A stretch of DNA of 23,666 bases from the NCBI RefSeq assembly GCF_000003605.2, contig NW_003125900.1:139771-163436 (forward strand). The letters run 5' to 3'. Under the pieces are notes generated by a model. It had not been told where the DNA came from and searched no databases. It saw nothing but the letters and a program-made list of their open reading frames with translations. A program made the translations under genes and the position numbers. The stretch's first letter is position 1; the number at the start of each line of letters is the position of its first letter. Positions 1 to 11,200 of this stretch are shown here, one piece after another. The DNA is from Saccoglossus kowalevskii (lineage: Eukaryota; Hemichordata; Enteropneusta; Harrimaniidae).

Positions 1-840
1 ACACAGAGGTCAAAACATAAGTCCTCCGTTTTCGGACTGCGTTTGAACGGGGACTAACAAAATGCCCACCACATGGCCAATTTGAATCCAGTCTGAAAAA
101 CAAAATGATGGCGTGAAGGTCCAATAATGTTCAATATATGCACTAAATTTTAACAAAATCTACCCATGCCTGACCGAGATCATGTTCCAGGATTGCATGA
201 TTTTGAAAATTTCTTCAGCACAAAAATGGCCGCCATTTATTCATCCTGAGTCAGATTGTGGAACAAATGTATGTATTTATAAGTATCATATGATTTATGT
301 ATATATAGAATTTTGATATGATCAGTTAATTCATGATGCATGGATAACAATTAATAAGTCATCGTTTTCAAACTATTTTTATCATTTTGCAAAGATATAT
401 TAATCATCTCTTATATTACAAAATTTGGTTTATGGTGAACAATTGGTTGTGTGATTTTGATGAATTTAGACTTTAAAATGGCAACCATTATGCAATTTTG
501 AATTTGATCATGAAATAAATGCGTGTGATGTATGTCTGAATTTTAAACTTGATTGGTCCAAGCATGTCAGAGATAGGAATTGGAACTAGTTTCTTTAAAC
601 AAAATGGCCACCAGTCAGTCATTTTGAACCCAATCCGAAAAATAAAATGATGTGCATAAAGGTCCAACTTTGTTAAATGTATGTAACAAGTTTAAACCAA
701 AATCCATTCACATACACACAACTGGGATGTGGTTTCGGAGAGATGAAAGTGTATTATTTAGATGCATTTTTGGCCTTAAGGTAGCGAGACTATTATTTGT
801 GTTGAAAATTACGATTTTCACATTTATTTATTAATTGATG
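1..840. repeat. Dispersed repeat with 'AAAATGGCC' blocks, two diverged copies
   Basis: Two related blocks about 540 bases apart share the order AAAATG-CC-ACCA, a CATTTTGAA-like stretch, an AAAATGATG core and AAGGTCCAA (from about 60 and about 600). Further blocks carry AAAATGGC(C)GCCAT (about 225) and AAAATGGCAACCAT (about 476). The same family recurs at 12100-12457 and 13301-13440. The mixture of frequent stops and blocks suggests a non-coding dispersed repeat. Family name unknown. Confidence 0.6.
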
Positions 841-2158
841 AAATGCACTATAAACTTTCATCTGACAAAGTCAGCGTAACCTAGAATGTCATGTAAGTTG
901 GTTAAAATGTAGATTTTCTGAAGGGAAGCAAGGCAGCTTCAGTAACATTTTCTAAAATCAACAACACAGGTTTAATTTGTGTGCCTATAAGTTTCAAAGA
1001 TTAACTCAAGACAAAGCATTGTTAGGATGTGTTATCAGTAGCTATCTGACACACAATGAGTGTTTCCAAACATTTGAGTGGTTTGTCTCCGCCCCTGTTT
1101 ATTTCACAGATTAGTCATTTGCATATGAATGTGTCAGACACAAGGTCACACAGCCACTGAAAAAAATCATCAATTTTAGTGTTTTCATCTGGCGATTTTA
1201 TCGAACTATAGCTATCCTATTCCTTTTATTTTTTTGGTTTCCAATAGCCTTACACATTTGGATGCCCCTACACATGTTAAAACAGACCTTAATGGGAAAA
1301 CAAATCGCTTGTGCAGATAAATAAGTTTGAAAATCTTTGCTGTGACTTCATCAACGTTTTCTAGGAGCTTATGTTTTTCAAAATGCAAGGTCTTTAACAA
1401 AAAATATTGTATACTTATTGTCGTCGGATTAACACCAAATTTCCACAGCTTTAAGGTGATAATGAGAGGAACTTGAATGTGTCCAGACAAACTATTTCAT
1501 GGATTATTTACCAATGTGTTGTGGTTTGAGTTGGGGTCAATGCGACTAAAACAGAAATTAAAATTCAGGACACTACTTTTTAAAAGGCGTTACTTGAATA
1601 AAACTGACCAGACACATTCAATTTACCAGACTATTGAACAACTAGGAAAAGTGAAAACAAAACTTCTTATCACCAGCATAAATGCGAATTATTTTTTTTA
1701 CAAAAAAAGTAATTTTTCACTTTTGATTAAGTAACGCAACATAGAATGCAGATACGGGCATGCAAAATACACTTGTGAAAAGCTTGAAGTCTGGCGATTC
1801 CAAAAATATATACTTTCCTGGGTCTATTTGTAGTCGTTTGGTCCCAATTAGAAGATGAAAACAAGTATGCAAATAATAGTCCCGCTACCTTAAGAAAGCT
1901 GAAATTGAATCGAATCATGAAACAAACATATGTGCTTATGTTTGATATAATGTCTAATATATGTGTGAAGTTTGAGATACAGTGAATAAGGAAAGACAAT
2001 CTGACTCACTTTATTTATTTTCATGTTTGAATGGGGACTGAAAACTGCCATTATGCAGTCCTCCTTTTTTGATTGAATAAATTAAGTATTGTATCATGCA
2101 GAACTGAATAATATCGGTCTATGCATGAGTTAGATTGTCTATACTGTGACATACTTAC
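841..2158. other. Non-coding stretch, no exon recognised
   Basis: This is the intron after the last exon seen, continuing past the left edge. Both strands were read for the expected next ABCA pieces (final TM helix, then NBD2 with a second Walker A). None was found. The short open frames on either strand lack splice boundaries and any family motif. Position 1990-2060 again holds dispersed-repeat wording ('TTTGAATGGGGACTG'). Confidence 0.5.
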
Positions 2159-2254
2159 ACACAAGAAAGTAGGGGTGATATAACTATCAAACTTAAAATA
2201 ATCTCCAACATCTAGATTATCAACTCCATGAAATACCAATGCCACTTCATATAC
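2159..2254 (-). CDS. ABCA5-like: ABCA exon: luminal segment before the last TMD2 helix (last exon in window)
   Basis: Acceptor TTTAATTTAACAAAG|GTA, donor TTGTGT|GTAAGT; phase 0 on both sides, 32 codons (998-1029). It reads [20 protein letters not shown], then [12 protein letters not shown]. It resembles the segment with an aromatic-Asp (YFxxD) motif that precedes the last TMD2 helix. The next exon would be the final TM helix, and I do not see it in the remaining 2.1 kb. Confidence 0.7.
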
Positions 2255-5200
2255 CTTTGTTAAATTAAATGAAAAGAATTCTGTGCAATTATTCATATTT
2301 CATAGAAAAAATGAGATCTAATTGACATTACATTTATAAGTATTGAGAGGGTATTGCTGTTGTAGATTCTGAAATAGATTTCAGTAAAAGATAACACGTT
2401 GCATACAAGCTATGTGAAATTTGTCTGAGTCAAAAAATAGAAAAATGACAAAATTACAGCAGTGTAATATAGCCTACAATGAAAAGACAATCTGAAGATG
2501 TAATAAAAAATATTAATGAGATATACACAATGCATTAAATACATATTATCTCACAATAACAGATTTTGTCAAACAATTAAAACTGGAATGACTGTGATTG
2601 AAATAACAAATATGACACCAATACATACCCTGTCAATGTAGTAAAGTCCAGCAAATATAGCATAAACAGGACATAATAGAACAAAAATACAAGACATCAA
2701 TGCAGCTATTTCGTAATTTCCTAATAGATCAAGTGCTATGACTGGTCCAAGAAATACAAAAGGAACCTGTAAAGACATGTAACACATGAGAACTAAGGTA
2801 AATGCTTCAGACTGGAGCTGGCAAAAGCAAGGTGTTTTATTGGAAGCCTATCATGTAGAAAGGAAAATGTATTTGATTTTCATCTTGGCACTGTTGAGTT
2901 TTCCTATCAATGGCTTTTGAAATATATTGATTGCCACAAACAAAGTGGTAAACAAAATATGCACTAGATGCAACATGTGTACACTAGTATACTGTGTTTG
3001 GAATGAATGAAAATTTTATTAGTCAGGATATTAAATCCTTGATATTACAGATACCAAGTTTTAGGTATGACATCATGGTGACCTCATAATGAGAAAACAG
3101 GTCTGTAAATACAATGTAGCTCTTTTAAACATATGAACATTGTAACAAGGCCAACCATCATGCACTTCTTTCTATATAGAAATCTTATATACTTTTCTAT
3201 ATATGCATACTGCATATCTGCACACTGACGGTTTTAGTTATGCTTTGAAAAATTATCAACACAAACTACATAAAAAGTTATTCTATATATCAAAGCAATT
3301 GGAGAAAATACTTCAAATTCACATCATGAAAGGTAATTGAAGATGAAGTTGATTTTGAATATTTCTGAGGCTAATTAATAGACAACAAAATAACAAAAAA
3401 ATAACTTGCATATATGCATCCAATTATTACTTTTCCTGTACTCAAGTTGATACAGACATTTCCAAAAAATGATCCTGGAAGAATATAAAGACAGAAACAA
3501 ATACACAAAACCCTGTTTCATAGTATTCCTTATGGGAACAAACAAAACATTATTGATACGTACAAAGTAAGATAACCATGGTAGAGCAGACTGAGCGGTG
3601 TCATACTTGTCAAACATGAAGGATGTACAAAACTGGAAAATGGTGGCGATTGGAAGATACAGGATGAGTAATATAATCATACACAACATGGCTCCAGGAA
3701 TCAGGAAATTATCCACTCGAAATATAACTACTAAAATGACACCAGTAATTGCAGGAATGCTGTACTGTACTAATCCCACCATCAGATAAACCAACCAGTA
3801 TTTTTGCATCCTGACACCAGATACTCTCAGTTGTGATTTGGTTTTAAACTGTCAAATAAATTAGATATAAATGCAATAAATATATGAGCTGAATGAGATA
3901 AGTGCACAGTATGAATCTGATAAATAAACAATGAGATAGCTATTAATATGCAATTTGATTGCAATAAATGCATGTTTTATAAATTTGAAACAATGAATGA
4001 ATCACATTGTATGATATAATGACAGGGATTTTTTTAAACAAGGGAACAGGGGGGCCCTGGGGAGCAGATTCTCTGGCAACCAATAAATTCTGATTAACCA
4101 GGGATCATATGTGGCCACAGTCTTCAACTGTGACCTGTCTGATAGTAATTTTGGCCCCAATCTCCCCCACTTGGTGGCGCCGCTGAATTGCAGTGCTCCC
4201 TCTTTTTTCTAGAAAAAACCCTGAATGAGATAGTTTACTTGAGATCATTGGGATATTTTTACTGGATGATAGGTATTTACTGAAATTTGAAGATGTACTT
4301 ACAATGATCACATCAACCCCAAACTATAAGTTATTCACCTAGAATAAAATAGATTTCTACCTGTCTGTCTTTGACAATATCAACAGCAAAACCATTTGGT
4401 ATAGTAATCAATGCAAATCCAAAAAACAATGCAAAGAACATTCCCATATTAAACCCAAGGGCCTTATCATCTTCTGGAAATGGCTTATAGGTTGTGATGA
4501 AGACATCATCGTTACTACTTACAATACCATACAATACATTGGTCATTGTGTTAAGGATGGTTGGTATGGAATGCACCGCTGAGTCGTTGTACATTGCAGT
4601 GTATTTGGAAATTACGTCCTGCCAACCAAAGATATTATTATTGTTAAACCATAGTGCAGATAGATATGATGTAATTGCTGTATGCATGATAGTTGTATTT
4701 TTATAATCTGACTTCTTTTGTGGGGTATGTGAGCTGAACTTATAGTCACAAGCATTGAAACTGTTCCCTGTAAATGACATCTATTTCATTTTATCAGATG
4801 CAGAAGCATTGTGCATAAGTATCATGTCTTGTTCACATAGCACAACATAAGTTTTATTTCGATTATGGGATGTTATCTCAACTAATTGTTAATGACATAG
4901 TAACAATTGCAATAAGTGGGAAATGTTATTCATGACTAACATGATAAATAATTTGACCAAAAAGCAAGATGGAATTTTTTTTTTTTTATCTGATCACAAA
5001 TTGAATTAGATATGGAAATGTATTGCTACATAAATAATAGATGCAATAATATTGGATAATATGCAAATCACTGGTCAGTTAAAGTTTACTTTTCAACATA
5101 CAGACATATAACATTGTATAACCAGATGGACAAATTGGAGGACAGAGCCCAAATTATAAATCCTTTTTTCAAACTTTGTCTGACCAGGGACTAACAAACA

Positions 5201-8200
5201 AAAAAAGATGGATTTATAATAAGGTTAAAATAAGAATACTGCAAAGTATGAACGCAGGAGGTACAGGATTGCATTGAGCTCCACTCATCATCAAATAACA
5301 CTATTGTACTGCCTTCAAGCATAGTTTGCTTTATTCTCATGATAACCGTGTTATATCCGAAACATTTAGTAATTATATAATCTCAAACGTCAGTTAGCCT
5401 TGAATAAAAAATCCACAGGTAATTTTTAGTGCTTTCTTTGCTCACTGATGTTTTGCGTCTGGTTATTCAAAATCAGTATCACACAAAATGAAAGTAATTT
5501 ACAGTAGAATAAATCAATGAAAAGCAATAATAAAATTTTATGGTAAATATGTGCAGATTGGTACATGCATGTTTTACCTGATTAATCTCATCCCATTGGT
5601 GAATGTTTGCTGCTAAATTGTGCTTTTCAGTCTGGAACAATAGATCTGTAAGATTATCTAACCGATGTTCAATATTCAATCTATCAAACTGTGATGACAA
5701 AGATGTGAGATCATTTCCTAGAAAATAAAACACAATTTTACTGAAATGAAGCTTTCATATGTTTGTAATGTACCGTAGAGTCAGAGTATAAACCCCTGCT
5801 CGATTATAAGCCCCCCCCCCCCCCAAAAAAAAATAAACAAATTTACAGCATTTTACAATAAGTCATTTATCTGATTATTATGATCGCTCCGGAGAAGTTT
5901 TAACTTTTATCCATTTATAAGCCCCCCCCTCCCCAATGTTTTGTCAATTTGTCGTTTTCCCGGACAACTATGTAATAATATGTATAATGATGGCTCGCTT
6001 TATGCAATATACTAATTGTATCCACTGACACAAAAAAACAACAGAAACATATATTGTTTTTAAATTGTATTCAATAAATCAACAAGCAAACCAATGTTAT
6101 GTGGAAATGCTAATTACTAGGGCTAGACTAAGGACATTAAACTAGTGTATTTTCGTGAACCTGCTGTTCAACTAACCATCTGATCCAACATGCAAATTAG
6201 ATAACTGGTGCCAAAATTGGTGTTTATTACAAAACATACAAAGTATCAAAGTAATATTCACTTAAAATATTGAAGATTTCACCACAAAATGAATAAATCT
6301 GACAGAGGTCTACTCAAGGATATTACCAAGTATCAGAACAATTTAGCAGATGGTTTTCATCAAGAATTCGAAAATAGCATTTTTAACCAAAAATGACAAA
6401 ATTAAAATATTTGCTAAAAATGGAGAATTGCAAAATATTGCCACAAAATGAACAAATGTGACATAGGTCAACCCATATAAAGTATCAAAGCAACTGAGCA
6501 GGTACTTTTAAAGGAGAAGTCAAGAAGACCTAGACACCCAACACAGTACGTCGATCTGTTTGGCTTAAAATGTAAATTTGCATTTATTTATTAATTTTAT
6601 TGTGCGGTAAATAGATCAAACATGACACATGAATAAATAAACAACAATCAATGGAGATAATATGGTATCCTGTGTATACTCTGCTTGGTGTTTTGTTTTG
6701 TACCTGTATCATTGTTGTAGAGAAGTTCTGTCTTGTGACTGGGACCTTCTTGTGGAGCACGTAGATATAGACTTGGTTGAACGACCAGTGGGGCGGGATC
6801 TGTTCTGTCATCAGTGGTTATGTTGATGAATTGTACCAATGCAATACCTCCAATCATGAACAGAATAGGAAATAGAATTCGAAGAATATAAGTCTGAAAA
6901 TAAACATCAAGAAATGTTATTATTCGGCATTATAATGTTCAAATAAATGAACAAACTATTTTTTTCTGTACAGGAAACTACACTTGTCCCAGTCACCTGC
7001 TACCAAATCACTCACACTATATTCAAAACAGGACTCAGAATTTTGATAAATGTTTTTCATCTTGCCAATGACAGCTATGAAGTAAATTAATAATTAATGC
7101 ATAGTCCATATTTTAGCATATACAATATTTAATATTAATAGTGACAATATTTAATATCCTAATCAGATTATAATTTAATTAGAATTTATTCAATAGTATG
7201 TATGAGACATTTTTCTTCCACTTTGATTCAGTTTTAAGTTCTTTTTTTGGTGAATGCTAATAAATATGCTGAAAATTGCCATTTTAGAAAGTATCCATTG
7301 AAACAATCAATATACAAACAAATATAGAAACAAATTTCATATGCAAGTGAGAATATTTTAAATATTTAGTCGTCATTACATGTGTACCTGGATGTACAAG
7401 TATCTTACTTACTCGGGCATTTCTTATTGTTAGTTTGATTCTGACATGCATGAGAGCTGTGAATTGGTGTCTTCCCGCTTTCAAGGTTCTTGTTGTGACT
7501 TGACTTGCCTGTAGTGGAGCTGGTTTGAAATCTACGGCATCAATACTGTCTTGGCCATTGACTGTCATAGAAATAGACAAATCTCGAGAGACTGAAAAAT
7601 ATTTTGTAAGATGAAAATGGTAAATGAATGTGACTGCTGCATTTTCTTGTAAATAAAGTGGGATATTTATATGCTGAATATTAAAGATAATAAATAAAAA
7701 GTAACATGATTGTACAGGCACATGCAACTACAATACTTATGATTACACTACTACATGTAAATATGCAATAAAAGCAAAATATTATGAGCAAAGCAAAATA
7801 TTATGAGCAAAGCAAAAGCAAAATATTATGAGCAAAGCAAAAGCAGCAAGACACAGGGTTGTTTTTTGATATACCGGGGGTGAAAAAAATGTCCTATATA
7901 TTACTATGTATCATTTTTTCATACAAATTGTATATCTGCCTCAAATTATGGGAAACTTACTGAACAAATAATACTGATCTGTCAAAAATATAAAACATTA
8001 AGAAAGCTTCTTATCTTTCCATAATTATGTGTTTTAACTTAATTTGACTATCAAACTACCGTAAGCTAAAAAAAATCTATGCCCTGATTCATTGTACTAC
8101 ATGTATACTTGTTCTATTAGAAGCACATCTTAAATAGAAGTGCATATACATAATGTAAGAATTGCAATGTATACTGAATCTTTAAAATATTACTAATTTT

Positions 8201-11200
8201 AAAAACACCTCTGTAATTTACATATGCTACACATAAAGCAAAAATGGTAGTGTTAGTTTCATTTTGTAAACTACATTATTACATTTTAATTAAAATATAC
8301 TTCTATTTAAATAATCATACCACATCAACACAAATTGAACTGTAGTGACATTGTCCATTAATTAACAAAATATCCAAGTTTGAGAAAGATTGGGCAAATA
8401 TTACTTGAATCAACTTACTTGAATCAACTCACCACTTCATTTTCATTATAGATAATATTAAAAAACAGACAATTTGAACTCATATAAGAACACAATGACA
8501 ACACAAGCTCATTAATTCACTCATTCAACTATTACTTCACAGGTCATATACATGTATGGCATATTTTTTGAACTAATCAAATATAAGGCTATATGATATA
8601 AATTACTAGCTATAGTGAAAAAGGTGGAATATACCTTTTGGTATTTCATCAGCTGCATGAAGCCAGTCAGAAGAAAGTAGCACAGAAATAGAATCAATTA
8701 AAATTAAATTCAACATACTGTAGAACATGTTGAAATAGCTGCATGCAATTTTAGCGGATTTGACTCTTGGCATGAATTAACAGAATCTTAATTAAGCTAA
8801 AGTCTTGACTATCTCCCTGTGTGAATATACTTTCTGTTAAATTAGCTACATCTTGAATTAGCTAAATTAGCTAAAATAACATGCTAGCTAAAAACACATG
8901 TTTTACAGTAGTTATAAACTTCACCTGGCTGGCTAGTAATATCTACATGTAGTCTTAATTGAACTCATAAGAAAAAAAAGATAGATACTGACAACAATTA
9001 GCAAAAACAATTATAAACACTGATCCACCATTAAAATTACAGACAAGGAAATTACGATCTTTTCTGTAGAAGTATTGTTTAATTTACCTGAAGGTCTTTC
9101 TATATGTTGGTTGGAAGAATGAAAGAAGAAATTACAAGTTAAGCGTTACAAGTGTTGATTTAGATCAGATATAAAGATCATGTACCGGTATTTACATAAA
9201 TACAGAATGATATTATTATGAGGTTAATAGGAGGAGTCAGTGCCAATACCAGAAGACAATAAAGTACTGTAGTATTGGATGCTACATTGTGAAGGTTGAT
9301 GGGAAGGCATATTGCTGAAGTTGTATTGAGCACTTATCCAGTGATGAGAACTGATTGAATGTAATTAGGATATAGCCATATGAGTAGATATAAACCAGTG
9401 ACTGAAATTAAAAGCACTCCCAGCAAATATAGAATATACAATATATAAATGATGGACCACACGACATGCATATTATAATTTTAACATTAACAAGTTAAAA
9501 CATACCTGCTTTGTTGTCATAGCTACCATCTTCATTCGCTTTTTGTGTTAAACTACCATAATCTATAGAATATACAGTGCACAACATTTATTAATATCTG
9601 TATGTTCTTTTGAACATTGCTTCACAACGAGGAATCTCAATTAAATTCCAAAACAAATTTATTTATTTCATTGAAGTTTTATCGTTTTTTATAATTTTAT
9701 TGGCAACCTCGTTAACATATCTGAATCATTTGCATGGTACCTGTTAAGTATTGGAAATATAATTTTGGTCTACATATAAGCATTCAAAAAATGTTCTCAA
9801 ACAAGAAGGAAATAATTAAAAGTGTTTAGGTCATCAATTACTAAAAGTAAATACAAGATCTATTAGAAACACACTCTTAGTACAGAGAAAATAAAAACAA
9901 AAAGTAGTTTTGATTTTAAGAGCACACCAAATTCACCTAGAGATTTGTTAAACTTTTAAGAACTTACACTTCTAGTAAAGAAAATACCATTATAACTATT
10001 CTTTCTGAAGAAAAGTATGAATCCTAATTAACTTATGTTCTTAGAGACACATGTGTTTGACTAATTGAAATAGTGTGTAATGACATATACCTGGTTCATT
10101 CTCGGCTTCTGTTGTCAGGATTGTTAAAGCATTGAAAAAAATATTTATTGCATTTAATAAATGTCAATATAATAGGCTTATATCATAAATACAATGTGCA
10201 CCATGCTCACCAAATTGCATCATGGGACAATAAAGACATCATGTGTCCCATTAATAGCACTCACATGTTTCATTGATGACATACACATGTCCCACTGATG
10301 ACATATCCACATGTCCCACTGATGCATATCCACATGTCTCATCGATGACATCCACATGTCTCATCAATGAGATACACATGTCCCACTGATGACATATCCA
10401 CATGTCCCACTGATGCATATCCACATGTCTCATCAATGACATCCACATGTCCCACTGATGCATATCCACATGTCTCATCGATGACATCCACATGTCCCAC
10501 TGATGACATATCCACATGTCTCATCGATGACATCCACATGTCTCATCAATGACATCCACATGTCTCATCAATGACATCCACATGTCTCATCGATGACATC
10601 CACATGTCTCATCGATGACATACACATGTCTCATCGATGACATACACATGTCTCGCAATGACATCTACATGTCTCATCGATGACATCCACATGTCTCATC
10701 GACGACATACACATGTCTCATCAATGACATCCACATGTCTCATCGATGACATACACATATCTCATCGACGACATACACATGTCTCGCAATGACATCCACA
10801 TTCATACATGACATATTAATAATAATTATTTACCAGCAAGAGGGGCAGCAGCAGCCTGCATGGATTCATCACTTTCTGCTTCATCACCAAGCTTCAGGAA
10901 GACTTCTTCCAGTGTTGTCATAGCAATACCATAACTATTAATACCCATGGAATGAGAAACAGACAAACCTGTTTCTTCATTCACTGTATCCAAGGCAGTG
11001 AACAATTCTAAAAAATGAGACATAAACACAGTCAAGTTATTGAAATATTGATTTTGAGAGCTAATTGTAATCAAAACCTAAAGTAAATGCATTAACTGAT
11101 ACAAACAATAACTTCAAATAATATACAATTAAAATTTTACTAATCAATTTTTGTTGTAACATGTATGCATTCACAATTACGTATCTGTTTTGGAAGTATT

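Noticed and set aside
1212-1734. Open frames on both strands (92 and 85 codons)
   Set aside because: No family motif, no splice boundaries, and they overlap head to head in A+T-rich sequence.
1-2158. NBD2 of the transporter
   Set aside because: Searched for a second Walker A, signature or Walker B on the minus strand; none present, so NBD2 must lie beyond the left edge.
4494-4706. Plus-strand open frame over the luminal-loop exon
   Set aside because: Antisense shadow of the real exon at 4361-4780.
7861-7890. Donor-like CCCCCG|GTATAT as a further linker exon
   Set aside because: The nearest acceptor gives a 19 bp exon that breaks frame.
8060-8065. 6 bp microexon (CTTACG) between TTTTTTTTAG and GTAGTT
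   Set aside because: Frame fits (phase 1-1), but a six-base match next to a T run is expected by chance; not enough support.
8405-8460. Splice donors GTAAGT and GTGAGT near 8410-8435
   Set aside because: No usable acceptor or in-frame short exon pairs with them.
10251-10552. Open frames with repeated Met-Trp-His or Cys-Pro-Thr peptides on both strands
   Set aside because: They are created by the 22-24 bp minisatellite; open on several frames at once, no splice or start context.
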